Assembly: GCA_031549415.1 (NCBI GenBank)
Contig: JAVBPU010000007.1
Coordinates: 74,378 to 138,377 of the forward strand
Length of the DNA stretch: 64,000 bases
Direction: 5' to 3'
Source: Limiplasma sp031549415
Lineage (GTDB): Bacteria; Bacillota; Clostridia; Christensenellales; Aristaeellaceae
The position numbers and the translations under genes are program-made. The notes under the pieces are model-generated. The model had not been told where the DNA came from and did not search any database. It saw only the letters and a program-made list of their open reading frames with translations. This document shows, one piece after another, positions 26,264-35,160 of the stretch (position 1 is the first letter of the stretch; each line of letters opens with the position of its first letter).

Positions 26264-28239
26264 ACTAACACCTCTTCAAGAACTACGCCGTCGCCATTTT
26301 GCACAACGCGATATAATGTGTGCCTATTCACACCACCTGGGAACATAGAACTATAAGACTGAATAAACTCAGGGGTTGTATCCCAGAGCAATACTTTTTT
26401 TATCCCCGTGTCCTTAAGCAGGCTGCCCCACTCTTCAGCGGTTACTATATGAGTCCAAGGGTCGTTTTGGTCCGGATAATAGGGTTCTTCACCAATTGAA
26501 AACGGACCGGTGAGTGATACATTAGGTGCAACTAATTGATAGCGTACTTGCTGCATGTAGAAGCCCATGTCCCCTGGGGTCAAAATCTGCGTCAGTTCCC
26601 CGTCACTTAATTCTGGTATGAATTTCTGCGCCTCCTCATAAGGGCTCGCGCAAAATAATTCTCTATTCGTAACAAGAGGATATGGAGGGGCTGTATTATA
26701 CAGATAGGCTGCTATTTGCGTGGTAAATAGCATCATGCAACACGAAATGATGACATACAAAGACGGTTTGATTATTTTTTTCGATATATTGATTGTGCAC
26801 ATCTCATCTTTTTGCCGCACAACCACGCTTCTTTTCAGCTCCAAACGGCGTTGCATAGGAAACATAAGCGTAAAGCATAGAATCGGTATCGATAACAAAT
26901 ACGACAGGCTATATCTTTCATAGCTGTGAAAACGAGATCCCTCCCAAGAGGAATGTACAAAGCACATCACATATAACAGGAAGAGCGAGTAAAGAATGGC
27001 TCCAACAGTTATGATTGAAACCCATGCCATGTTTCGCTTGCATGCGAGTGTATGCAACGAGCCTTTTTTAAACATATTTGTTTTTAATCCATTTGTTGTT
27101 GAATAAATAACACCGAACACAATGAAAAGAACGACGATTCCGATGTACGATATTCCCCCGAGAACCGGCCTTTTCGGAAGAATTTCAAAAACCATTCCGT
27201 GACGAACGACGCTCTGCCAAGGTTCCAATTGCCCTCTCGAAAAGAGATGTAGAAAATCACTAGCGTCTACATTGACAAGTTGCTGCGCTCCGACTATTTT
27301 AAGAGCTATCATCCAGCTGGTATAAGAAAATACAGCGACGGCAAGTGCCGGAATACGGTAAAGAACTTGTTTCAACCGATTGCTTTCGCCTTTTTGGACG
27401 AAGACAATCCCATCAAATAGCATTACCACGCATATCCCCAAAGAGAGTAAAAATCCGACATCTTTGCTTAACGAAAGCATTGCTACTGTGCAAGTTGTGA
27501 TAAGTAATCCAAAACCGTCGCTATCTCTCCCAAACAAAACATAGTAGGCCAATGCAAAGCCAAACAGAATTCCAAGAAATGAATCAACATACAGGGTGGC
27601 GTATGCATTCACAGCTCCGAAAAGAAGAAAAAAAGAGGAAAAGAACAGTGTGTTTAATAACAAATGACCCTTTTTAAACGCATTTTTCAAGAATGGCGTC
27701 ATCATCAGCAAAATAAATAACTGCTGAGAGAATAGTGCCTTCCATTCAACAAACCCTGTGAAAGAGAAAAAATAACTGGCAATTGCCGTACCTGGCGGAT
27801 AATAGCACATGGGATTCAATTGCCATGCACCCGGCTCGGAATAAATCGGAAGTGCATCATACATAAAAACATACTTGAGGCGCGTTCCCCAGTTATTGAA
27901 CTCATCCCAGATATGAATGCGCATATTGAAGTTCATAACAAATGCTATGAGAAGGATCGATACAAATACAGCCGCTCCAGAAATGAGCTCTGTTCTTTTG
28001 ATGAGACCGCGCAACCCATACTTTTTCACCGAGATTGCCGCCAAGGCGAGCGCTACAGCTGAAACAACTCCCATGCCAATTGATAAGCATCCCTTAAAAT
28101 TGAGTAACCCAAACAGGTATAGCGCAAACACAGGGCATACAACTGCAGGGATCAGCATCTCACAAACTGTGCGCTTAAAAAATGTGGCAAACGCACTAGC
28201 ATATAAAATGACAATCAGGCTTGCCAAGATGATACTCAT
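26260..28239 (-). CDS. Large polytopic membrane protein, probable glycosyltransferase-like
   Basis: 659 residues with roughly twelve to fourteen hydrophobic segments and one larger external loop near the C-terminus. After the first few helices it contains RIHIWDEFNNWGTRLKYVF, an aspartate/glutamate-bearing external loop like that of GT-C glycosyltransferases, where such a residue acts in catalysis. This fits a lipid-linked sugar transferase or polymer ligase, but no family motif is decisive. GAGGGG precedes the ATG. The gene is AT-rich and lies between an insertion-sequence scar and the preceding protein of unknown role. Its place downstream of a GtrB-like transferase supports a role in adding sugars to surface polymers. 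Confidence 0.62.
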   Translation of the reverse strand: MSIILASLIVILYASAFATFFKRTVCEMLIPAVVCPVFALYLFGLLNFKGCLSIGMGVVSAVALALAAISVKKYGLRGLIKRTELISGAAVFVSILLIAFVMNFNMRIHIWDEFNNWGTRLKYVFMYDALPIYSEPGAWQLNPMCYYPPGTAIASYFFSFTGFVEWKALFSQQLFILLMMTPFLKNAFKKGHLLLNTLFFSSFFLLFGAVNAYATLYVDSFLGILFGFALAYYVLFGRDSDGFGLLITTCTVAMLSLSKDVGFLLSLGICVVMLFDGIVFVQKGESNRLKQVLYRIPALAVAVFSYTSWMIALKIVGAQQLVNVDASDFLHLFSRGQLEPWQSVVRHGMVFEILPKRPVLGGISYIGIVVLFIVFGVIYSTTNGLKTNMFKKGSLHTLACKRNMAWVSIITVGAILYSLFLLYVMCFVHSSWEGSRFHSYERYSLSYLLSIPILCFTLMFPMQRRLELKRSVVVRQKDEMCTINISKKIIKPSLYVIISCCMMLFTTQIAAYLYNTAPPYPLVTNRELFCASPYEEAQKFIPELSDGELTQILTPGDMGFYMQQVRYQLVAPNVSLTGPFSIGEEPYYPDQNDPWTHIVTAEEWGSLLKDTGIKKVLLWDTTPEFIQSYSSMFPGGVNRHTLYRVVQNGDGVVLEEVLV

Positions 28240-28379
28240 AATACCCCTCGTGTGATTATCAAACTATGAATTCATCACACATCCCTTTCTCATATATTCC
28301 GATTTTTTTCCGCCCACGAAGGTTCAGTCCATGATGTTGCGGTCCGCGGATTCCTCACTTTCATGCTGCCAATGGGTTC

Positions 28380-28535
28380 TGTAGATGTCCAGATCCTGGC
28401 CTCCACAGTTTCAGGCCGTTGAGAGGGATGGTGCGCTCCTTGCAGAACTGAAGGTTGTCCCTCGCTTGCAACAGTTTGTCAGGCAAGATAAAGGCTGCGC
28501 GCTCTGACTGCAAGTCCTTGTTTTCTTCTACGATT
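28380..28535 (-). pseudogene. Decayed transposase fragment (DDE type, IS1182/IS5-like)
   Basis: In the 317-bp gap 28240-28556 the minus strand encodes an open stretch with ERAAFILPDKLLQARDNLQF followed by CKERTIPLNGLKLWRPG. The second part resembles the conserved R-LSGPKLGRP segment of IS1182/IS5-type transposases, with key residues changed (P to L, G to W). No start or intact catalytic region remains. The rest of the gap shows nothing further that I can identify. Confidence 0.45.
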
Positions 28536-28556
28536 TACTCCTTGTCCATCCGATTC

Positions 28557-29492
28557 TCAGTCAAAATTGACCCTTTCCTCCTCCACCACCAGCGGCCTCT
28601 TCATCATTCTTGTGTTAATACTCAGAATATACTCCCCCAGCAACCCAATAAAAAACAGCTGCACAGACCCAAAAACAAAAATACCGATCAAAATCGGGGC
28701 GGTACCCAGGGGAAAGCTGGCCCAAAAGCACAGCTTCATAATAAGATACACAATCGCGATGAGCATGCTGATTGCGGACAGGATGAAGCCGACGATGGTG
28801 GCTAGGCGGAGCCCGATTTTGGTGTAAGAGGTAAACGAAATCATAGCCGCGTCATAGAGGGTGTACCAATTGTTCTTGGTTTTGCCCGCGCGGCGCTTGG
28901 CCTGCTCATATTCGATGGTCTTGCGGTCAGGGCCCAACTCCGCCACAATGCCGCGCAGGAACGGCATGGGATCCTCCAATTTCCGCAAGATGTCTACAAA
29001 ACTCTTGTCATACAATCCAAAGCCTGTGAAATGCTCGATCTGATCCACATTGCTCATTCGGCGGATCAGCTTGTAGTAAATAGAGCGAAGAAAATATATC
29101 AATTTGCTTTCCCTGCTAGCCGTCTTCACGCAACAGACCAATTTATAGCCGTTTTCCCACTCCCTCACCAGCCTGGGGATCATTTCAACCGGATCCTGAA
29201 AATCCGCGCATAGCGGGATAGCGCAATCCCCCGTGGTATTGACAAGGCCATGGTAGGGGGAATTGAACTGGCCGAAGTTTTTGGCATTGAAAATCGCCCT
29301 AGTATGGGGATTCTCCCGACATGCCTGGATGATTTCTTTTCGCGTGCCGTCCGTGGACTTGTTGTCAATGAACAAAATCTCGTAATCATAGTCTTTCAGC
29401 TCATTGGTAAATAAAGCCGCCACCTCCCTATGGATCGGGGTCACATTTTCCTCCTCATTGTAGGTGGGGATCATAATGGAGATTTTTTTCAT
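28557..29492 (-). CDS. Family 2 glycosyltransferase, GtrB/dolichol-phosphate-sugar type
   Basis: 311 residues. The GT-A domain begins ISIMIPTYNEEENVTPI and contains LFIDNKSTDGT and a CADFQDP metal-binding motif. Two membrane helices follow near the C-terminus (IVGFILSAISMLIAIVYLI and LIGIFVFGSVQLFFIGLLG), as in GtrB or ArnC enzymes that load sugar onto undecaprenyl phosphate. ATG at 29492 with AAGGAG eight bases upstream. It follows the sugar-nucleotide genes, so the unusual CDP sugar may be its donor, but the donor cannot be read from sequence. Confidence 0.88.
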   Translation of the reverse strand: MKKISIMIPTYNEEENVTPIHREVAALFTNELKDYDYEILFIDNKSTDGTRKEIIQACRENPHTRAIFNAKNFGQFNSPYHGLVNTTGDCAIPLCADFQDPVEMIPRLVREWENGYKLVCCVKTASRESKLIYFLRSIYYKLIRRMSNVDQIEHFTGFGLYDKSFVDILRKLEDPMPFLRGIVAELGPDRKTIEYEQAKRRAGKTKNNWYTLYDAAMISFTSYTKIGLRLATIVGFILSAISMLIAIVYLIMKLCFWASFPLGTAPILIGIFVFGSVQLFFIGLLGEYILSINTRMMKRPLVVEEERVNFD

Positions 29493-29506
29493 AGGGAGTC
29501 TCCTTT

Positions 29507-29933
29507 TCAAAGCACGTTTTTGCCCATTCTTATCCAGTCGATGGCCCTGCGGATGCCACCCTTAAAAAGGATAGCAGGCTCAAACGCCGTGTCAAGACCA
29601 AGTTCGCCGATATCCGCTTAGAGATGCATGGGCCGGTATGGATCCGCATTCCTTTCCGTCGAAACCCAAATCTGCCGAAGGGTTGAGATATTCGGCACCA
29701 TGCTCGCCATCTTGCCCCTCCGCGTACTTTGCGATGCCGTACCCACTCTCAGGGTCGCAAGGGGTGTCGCACTTGATGATTTTAAGATAAGGGTATACCC
29801 CTTGATGCCGCTGCCCTTGTCCATATGTAATGAATTCCCGCGAACCACGGCGGCAACGTTTCTATTCTGTTTCAAGGCTTCCGACACGACCGCCGAACCG
29901 ATCGGTGATACCCGTAACAATGAGGCTGGTCAT
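29507..29933 (-). pseudogene. Decayed NAD(P)-dependent sugar epimerase/reductase (extended SDR)
   Basis: Start, middle and end of an extended SDR can be read but in different frames and with large deletions. The start is MTSLIVTGIT, then VVSEALKQNRNVAAVVRGNS in another frame; an active-site-like YGIAKYAEG lies in the middle; the end reads LGLDTAFEPAILFKGGIRRA and ends at a stop at 29507-29509. Total length is 427 bp against about 900 for an intact gene. It lies exactly where the YerE-like enzyme would be followed by a reductase such as YerF, or by a CDP-paratose/abequose synthase. Several frameshifts rule out a single sequencing error. Confidence 0.85.
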
Positions 29934-29963
29934 GGCGAAGACTTCCTTTCGTAAACGCTTCTT

Positions 29964-31676
29964 TCACAGGCCCGAAAGGTACGTGTACAGCTCCCGGTCC
30001 AGTTGCGGCTCCTGATCTTGGTTGAGCTTTCCCACGGCCAGTTTCGGGAAAACATAGGTCCTATTCTCCAGGGCAATTTCCAGAAACGCCGGATGAGGAT
30101 TGCGGAGCAAGGCTTCAGCGTCCAATAGCCTTTCAACGTCGGTCACCTTACAATAAGGGATTCGATACGCGGCAGCGACAGCGCGGAAATCCGGTACGGT
30201 ATAGCCACCTTCTTGTTGGGTCTGGGTGAAGTTGGAATCGAAATACATTTCCTGAAAATGCCGAATCATGCCCAGGGAGGCGTTGTTCAGCAAGATGATT
30301 TTAATGGGTAGCCCTTCCCGGGCGATAAATTGCAGTTCCTGCACATTCATCTGCAAACCCCCATCCCCCATAAAGGCGTATACCTTCTGCTTGCTCGCAT
30401 AATGAGCCCCGATGGCGGCAGGCAGCGAATATCCCATGGCACCGTGGCCACCCGAAAAAAGAATCCGTTGTCCATCCGCATGGAAGGACTGAGCAACCCA
30501 GACCTGATTCTGGCCTACATCAGTTGTGACAATAGCATCCTTTTCCATGAGCTTGCTAATCTTTCGGACAAAAACATTGGGAAGCCGCTCATCCAGCCCG
30601 GAAAGCTTCGCTTGGATCTCATCACAAACGGCGATCCAACGGGAGAACCGGGAGGAAAGTCCATCGTCCCCCGCAGCGGCTAGCTCCGGCAAAAGCCGCT
30701 TCAAATCGGTAGGAAGTTGCAACTCGTCTTTTTTGATCTTGTTGGATAGCTCGCCGGGATCAATGTCGACGCGAACGAGCTTTGCGTTCACAGCAAAAAA
30801 ATCCGTATCCGCCCCTGTCTGACGCAAATCGAGCCGGGACCCCAACGCGATCACCAAATCACTTTTTGCCAAGATAAAATTCGCGGAGCGAGCCCCGTAA
30901 GCACCGACAAACCCATAATGATATGGGGAATCCTGCATCACATCCACAGCTAGCATGCTTGTCACAACCGGGATTTTCGCCCGCTCGATCCATTTCCGAA
31001 AAATCCGGCCCGTGCCGCTGCTCTGGATGCCCGCCCCCGCCAGAACGCAGGGACGGCGCGCCACCCGAAGCGCCCCCAATATAGCGTCTGTCGCGACTTT
31101 CACGTCAAAAAAGTCCTCTGGATCAGGCACAAAGCCCCGCAGTTCTTCCGGGTGGATCTCTGCCCTCTGTACATTCATAGGGATATCCAGCGCAACCGGG
31201 CCAGGCCTGCCAGATATGGCAAGGTGGAATGCCTTTTCCAAATGATAGCGGATGTCTTTTTCGTCCCGGACATAGGAGCAATACTTCGTCACACTGGAGA
31301 CGACGGAGCACACGTCCATCTCCTGAAATCCTTTTTGGCGGACGGGCAAGCTGCCCTTTCCCTCATAAACATTCACATTTCCGGTAAGAAAAATAACCGG
31401 AATTGAATCAAAATACGCGTTGCAAAGACCCGTCAACAAGTTTGTAGCCCCGGGGCCGCTGGTGGCGTAGGCCACCCCCATCCGCAAGGAGACCTGGGCG
31501 TAACCGCAGGCCGCAAACGCCGCTCCCTGCTCGTGATAGTTCACATGGGCGGAAATGCTCCCTTTAAATTTTGAAAACGAATCCATAAGGTGGGTGACCA
31601 TTCCCCCCGGGTAGCCAAAAACATCAGTGATGCCTTTTTGAATGAAAAATTGCACAATATAGTCGGAAACCTTCAT
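29964..31676 (-). CDS. Thiamine-diphosphate enzyme of the acetolactate synthase fold, YerE-like
   Basis: 570 residues with the three domains of ThDP enzymes. The Glu that activates the cofactor is in NYHEQGAAFAACGYA (about residue 49). The ThDP/Mg motif is GDGGLQMNVQEL to ILLNN near residues 435-460; the middle domain could hold FAD. In Yersinia, YerE adds an acetyl branch from pyruvate to CDP-4-keto-3,6-dideoxyglucose. The gene here directly follows rfbH (ATGA overlap), the source of exactly that substrate, which favours a branching enzyme over valine/isoleucine synthesis; no small subunit (ilvN) is near. The assignment rests on context plus fold; close relationship to YerE is not tested. 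Confidence 0.8.
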   Translation of the reverse strand: MKVSDYIVQFFIQKGITDVFGYPGGMVTHLMDSFSKFKGSISAHVNYHEQGAAFAACGYAQVSLRMGVAYATSGPGATNLLTGLCNAYFDSIPVIFLTGNVNVYEGKGSLPVRQKGFQEMDVCSVVSSVTKYCSYVRDEKDIRYHLEKAFHLAISGRPGPVALDIPMNVQRAEIHPEELRGFVPDPEDFFDVKVATDAILGALRVARRPCVLAGAGIQSSGTGRIFRKWIERAKIPVVTSMLAVDVMQDSPYHYGFVGAYGARSANFILAKSDLVIALGSRLDLRQTGADTDFFAVNAKLVRVDIDPGELSNKIKKDELQLPTDLKRLLPELAAAGDDGLSSRFSRWIAVCDEIQAKLSGLDERLPNVFVRKISKLMEKDAIVTTDVGQNQVWVAQSFHADGQRILFSGGHGAMGYSLPAAIGAHYASKQKVYAFMGDGGLQMNVQELQFIAREGLPIKIILLNNASLGMIRHFQEMYFDSNFTQTQQEGGYTVPDFRAVAAAYRIPYCKVTDVERLLDAEALLRNPHPAFLEIALENRTYVFPKLAVGKLNQDQEPQLDRELYTYLSGL

Positions 31677-32995
31677 CCTACCGCCTCAATAATGGCATTC
31701 GCCATGAAGTCAATCATTTCATCAGTCATGCCGGGATACACGCCCACCCAAAAGGTATCCCGCAGGATCCGGTCAGTGTTTTGCAGCTCTCCAACCACCT
31801 TATATCCTTCTCCGGAAGAGCGCATGCCGTCAAAACATGGATGTTTCACAAGATTTCCCGCGAACAGCATGCGGGTCTGCACACCCTTTCTTTCCAGGAA
31901 CGAAACAATCTTTCCCCTCTCCACACCCTCCCCGCAGGTCAGCAAGAACCCAAACCAACTGGGCACGGAGTCGTGGCAGGGTTCCGGCAGGATCAATTGG
32001 TGCCCAAGCGGTGTGAGGGCCGCCTTTAGCCGGGCGAAATTGTGCCGCCGACGCTGAATAAAGGACGGAAGCTTTTTCAACTGCGCGATCCCCACAGCCG
32101 CCTGCATATCGGTTGCCTTCAGGTTGTACCCGAAGTGGGAATATACATACTTGTGGTCAAACCCGTCGGGCAGTTCTCCAAAATGCCGGTCAAAACGGCG
32201 GCCACATACATTGTCCCGTCCGGGGGGGCACACGCAGTCCCGGCCCCAGTCCCGCAAAGATAGCATCACCCGGTGAAGAAGCGGGTCATTGGTGTACACC
32301 GCCCCCCCTTCCCCCATGGTCATATGGTGGGGGGGATAAAAACTGGATGTGCCGATATCCCCAAAGGTCCCCGTATACCTTTCCTCTCCGCCCAGGGTAT
32401 ACTTGGACCCCAAGGCATCGCAGTTGTCTTCGATGAGCCACAAGCCGTTTGCCTCGCAAAATGCCTTCACCGCGGCAATATTAAAGGGGTTCCCCAGGGT
32501 GTGAGCCAGCATTACGGCCTTAGTCTTGGGGCCCAGGGCAGCCTCTAACCGCGCCACATCAATATTATACTGAGGAATCGAGACATCCACAAACACGGGA
32601 ATCGCGCCGAACTGCACCATGGGAGCCACCGTGGTGGGAAACCCAGCGGCTACAGTGATCACCTCATCCCCCCGCCGGACGGCCCGCTCCTCAAGCAGCG
32701 GGGACGTCAACGCCATGAAGGCTAGCAGGTTCGCAGACGAGCCAGAGTTCACCAGTAGGCAATGCCTTACCCCCAAAAACGCCGCGAATTCCTCCTCAAA
32801 TCGCTCCGCGTACCGCCCCGCCGTCAGCCAGAAGTCAAGCGCGGAATCGACAAGGTTCACGACCTCCTCGTGGTCAAACACCCGACGCGCATACGGAATA
32901 TAGTCGCCGACCTCGTATGGCTTCGGCGCCAAATAGTTCTCCGCGTACGCTTTCACAAGGGACAGGATCTCTTTCCGGGCTTCTGTTTCGTTCAT
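31673..32995 (-). CDS. rfbH: CDP-4-keto-6-deoxyglucose 3-dehydrase (RfbH/DdhC)
   Basis: 440 residues of the aminotransferase-like DegT family. It removes the C3 hydroxyl from CDP-4-keto-6-deoxyglucose using PMP and an iron-sulfur centre, giving the 3,6-dideoxy skeleton. In this subgroup the usual Schiff-base lysine is replaced by histidine: the motif here is SFYPPHHMTMGEGG. LVNSGSSANLLAF and EDNCDALGSKY are also typical. The ATG at 32995 has AAGGAG five bases upstream; the longer open frame passes through an intergenic repeat. The NADH-dependent partner reductase (DdhD/RfbI) is not in the window. Confidence 0.92.
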   Translation of the reverse strand: MNETEARKEILSLVKAYAENYLAPKPYEVGDYIPYARRVFDHEEVVNLVDSALDFWLTAGRYAERFEEEFAAFLGVRHCLLVNSGSSANLLAFMALTSPLLEERAVRRGDEVITVAAGFPTTVAPMVQFGAIPVFVDVSIPQYNIDVARLEAALGPKTKAVMLAHTLGNPFNIAAVKAFCEANGLWLIEDNCDALGSKYTLGGEERYTGTFGDIGTSSFYPPHHMTMGEGGAVYTNDPLLHRVMLSLRDWGRDCVCPPGRDNVCGRRFDRHFGELPDGFDHKYVYSHFGYNLKATDMQAAVGIAQLKKLPSFIQRRRHNFARLKAALTPLGHQLILPEPCHDSVPSWFGFLLTCGEGVERGKIVSFLERKGVQTRMLFAGNLVKHPCFDGMRSSGEGYKVVGELQNTDRILRDTFWVGVYPGMTDEMIDFMANAIIEAVG

Positions 32996-33049
32996 AAGCT
33001 CTCCTTCGTAGGGAACGAGGGGTGTGGGGGGGATGAGTGCGGCGTGGGG

Positions 33050-33192
33050 GACATACATACACGGGGCTCCGCCCCGCACCCCGGCAGGACTATCGCCCTG
33101 CACCCTTTATTATTAGGATGTGATTCAGTCAAATAATGGGTCCGAGGGCTTGCCCCTGGCGGATGCAAGGCGGAGCCCTGTATATGTATCAC
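33050..33192. repeat. Pair of facing repeat copies forming a long imperfect hairpin
   Basis: The left arm (33050-33110) reads ACATACATACACGGGGCTCC and continues with GC-rich hairpins and CACCCTTTATT. The right arm (33138-33192), read on the other strand, begins GATACATATACAGGGCTCCG and ends in GGACCC. The arms match over about 55 bases with scattered differences and enclose some 30 bp of AT-rich DNA. This fills most of the 210-bp gap between rfbG and rfbH. It looks like a small non-autonomous mobile element or a fused pair of the dispersed repeats. Confidence 0.6.
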
Positions 33193-33205
33193 CTACGTAC
33201 CCCCG

Positions 33206-34252
33206 TCATCCCTCGTAAAATGCGCGTATCTGCGCATCCATAAGGGCTGACACGTCCTGCCCCTGTTGAAAAGCCTTGGCCCACTCCACGGTTTTTTCGA
33301 TGGCCTGTGAAACATTCCAGCGAGGCAACCAACCAAAAACATGCTTGAGCCGGGAGCTATCAAGCTTCAGAAAGTTTGCCTCGTGGGGGGCGTTTGCCTC
33401 CGAGAGATTGATCCATCGGAGACCTCCCCATGCCTTGCAAAAGAGATCAGCCAGAGCACCCGTTTCCACGCAGTCCAGTTCGTCGGGGCCGATATTGTAG
33501 TAGCCTGCGAGATTCGGGTGATCAGATTGTTTCGCCGCGATCATGAGATAGGCGGCAAGGGGGTCCAGCACATGCTGATAAGGGCGGATGGAACGAGGGT
33601 TGCGGACGAGAATGTCCTCGTTCTTGAGGGCTGCGCGGATACAATCCGGGATGATTCGGTCCGCTGCCCAGTCTCCGCCGCCGATTACGTTGCCGGCACG
33701 CGCCGTGGAAACCGCTACGGAGCTACCGGAAAAAAAGGCGTTCCGATAACAGTGGGTAACGAGCTCGCTGCAGGATTTCGAGTTGGAATACGGATCAAAT
33801 CCATCCAGGGGCTCGTCCTCCCGATACGCCCATTTCCCTTCGTTGTCTTTGTAAACCTTGTCCGTAGTGACGTTCAGAAAGGACCGCACGCAACCAGACC
33901 GCCGAACGCATTCCAACAGGTTCACAGTTCCCATCACGTTGGTTTCGTAAGTGTAACGGGGGTTTTGGTAGCTCTCCCGGACGAGGGGCTGGGCCGCCAA
34001 ATGGAAGACTATCTCTGGCCGGGCACTTTCAAAAGCAGCGGCGAGAGAATCAAACTCCCGGATATCGCCATACACAGATGTAATGTTGGCGCTGAAGTGG
34101 CAGGAAGAAAACAAGGACGCATTCGCGCTGGGCGGGAGGGCATAACCAAAGACGATAGCGCCGCTATTGTCCAAGATTTTGCACAGCCAGCTTCCCTTGA
34201 ATCCGGTATGGCCGGTGACAAACACTCGCTTGTCTTTGAAAAAAGAAAGCAT
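33206..34252 (-). CDS. rfbG: CDP-glucose 4,6-dehydratase
   Basis: 348 residues, an extended SDR. It converts CDP-glucose to CDP-4-keto-6-deoxyglucose. The NAD motif is VFVTGHTGFKGSWL (G-x-x-G-x-x-G) at residues 9-22. The active-site tyrosine and lysine are in DPYSNSKSCSE, and the threonine precedes it in LNVTTDKVY. HTGFKGSWL and SIRPYQHVLDPL are marks of RfbG. The ATG at 34252 overlaps the rfbF stop by one base (TGATG) and has GGAGG eight bases upstream. Confidence 0.95.
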   Translation of the reverse strand: MLSFFKDKRVFVTGHTGFKGSWLCKILDNSGAIVFGYALPPSANASLFSSCHFSANITSVYGDIREFDSLAAAFESARPEIVFHLAAQPLVRESYQNPRYTYETNVMGTVNLLECVRRSGCVRSFLNVTTDKVYKDNEGKWAYREDEPLDGFDPYSNSKSCSELVTHCYRNAFFSGSSVAVSTARAGNVIGGGDWAADRIIPDCIRAALKNEDILVRNPRSIRPYQHVLDPLAAYLMIAAKQSDHPNLAGYYNIGPDELDCVETGALADLFCKAWGGLRWINLSEANAPHEANFLKLDSSRLKHVFGWLPRWNVSQAIEKTVEWAKAFQQGQDVSALMDAQIRAFYEG

Positions 34253-35025
34253 CACCACATCCTCCACGGGGCGTTCCCGGAAGCCCACAAATCCTCCAAC
34301 TGTTGCTTATCCCGCTGTGTGTCCATGCATTTCCAGAACCCCTCGTGGCGGTAGGCCATCAGTTGGCCTTCTGCGGCCAGCCTTTCAAATGGCTCCCGCT
34401 CCAGGACGGTAGGGTCCCCCTCCAGATAGTCGAACACCTGGGGCTGAACCACCATGAACCCGCCGTTGATCTTGCTACTGTCCACATCGTTTTTTTCGCG
34501 GAAGGCATGAATATGACCCCAATCGTCTATATCCAGCACGCCGAAACGTTGGCCGACACTGACCGCGCTGATGGTGACCAACTTCCCATGGGCCTGATGG
34601 AAGGCCAGTAGCTTACCCAAATCGATATCGGACACGCCGTCTCCGTAGGTCAACATGAAGGGCTCGTCCCCAACATACTTTGCCACCCGCTTCACCCGAC
34701 CCCCGGTCATGGTGTTCAATCCGGTATCCACCAGGGTGACCCGCCAGGGGTCTGCCAGGTTCTTGTGGACGGTCATGCGGCCCTCGTCCGCAAAGTCAAA
34801 GGTAACGTCGCAGTTGTGCAGGTAGTAATCTGCGAAGTATTCCTTGATCACATGCTGCTTATAGCCACAGCAAATAATAAAGTCGTTCAATCCATAGTGG
34901 GAATACCCCTTCATCAGATGCCAAAGGATGGGCTTCCCGCCAATTTCAATCATGGGTTTTGGCTTTAAGTAGCTTTCCTCGGAGATACGCGTGCCAAATC
35001 CTCCGGCTAAGATGACGGTTTTCAT
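34252..35025 (-). CDS. rfbF: Glucose-1-phosphate cytidylyltransferase
   Basis: 257 residues. It makes CDP-glucose from CTP and glucose 1-phosphate, the committed step to CDP-dideoxy sugars. The start MKTVILAGGFGTRISEES holds the nucleotide-binding motif; KPMIEIGGKPILWH and TYGDGVSDIDL (metal-binding aspartates) are conserved for RfbF. The ATG at 35025 is the only start consistent with the family, although the frame is open to 35211. It is the first gene of the sugar operon and lies behind its own promoter. Confidence 0.96.
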   Translation of the reverse strand: MKTVILAGGFGTRISEESYLKPKPMIEIGGKPILWHLMKGYSHYGLNDFIICCGYKQHVIKEYFADYYLHNCDVTFDFADEGRMTVHKNLADPWRVTLVDTGLNTMTGGRVKRVAKYVGDEPFMLTYGDGVSDIDLGKLLAFHQAHGKLVTISAVSVGQRFGVLDIDDWGHIHAFREKNDVDSSKINGGFMVVQPQVFDYLEGDPTVLEREPFERLAAEGQLMAYRHEGFWKCMDTQRDKQQLEDLWASGNAPWRMW

Positions 35026-35053
35026 AGGTACACCCCTTATCGTCAATGTATTA

Positions 35054-35082
35054 ACGATACCATATTTTTGAATACGAGTCAA
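35054..35082 (-). promoter_or_regulatory. Promoter of the CDP-sugar operon
   Basis: On the minus strand TTGACT (35077-35082) and TATCGT (35054-35059) are 17 bases apart, 28 bp before the rfbF start. Confidence 0.6.
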
Positions 35083-35160
35083 TAGCTGGACAAGGCAACA
35101 GGCACGCCTACAGGCAAGGCAGCAGCCCCACACAGTCCCTGGCTTGAAAACGAAACGGCC

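Noticed and set aside
29964..31676. Ordinary acetolactate synthase (IlvB) for branched-chain amino acids
   Set aside because: No ilvN, ilvC or ilvD nearby, and coupling to rfbH points to sugar branching; kept as the alternative.
31673..33103. Longer version of RfbH starting at 33103
   Set aside because: The extra 36 residues are encoded by the intergenic repeat and match nothing in RfbH; the ATG at 32995 has a ribosome site.
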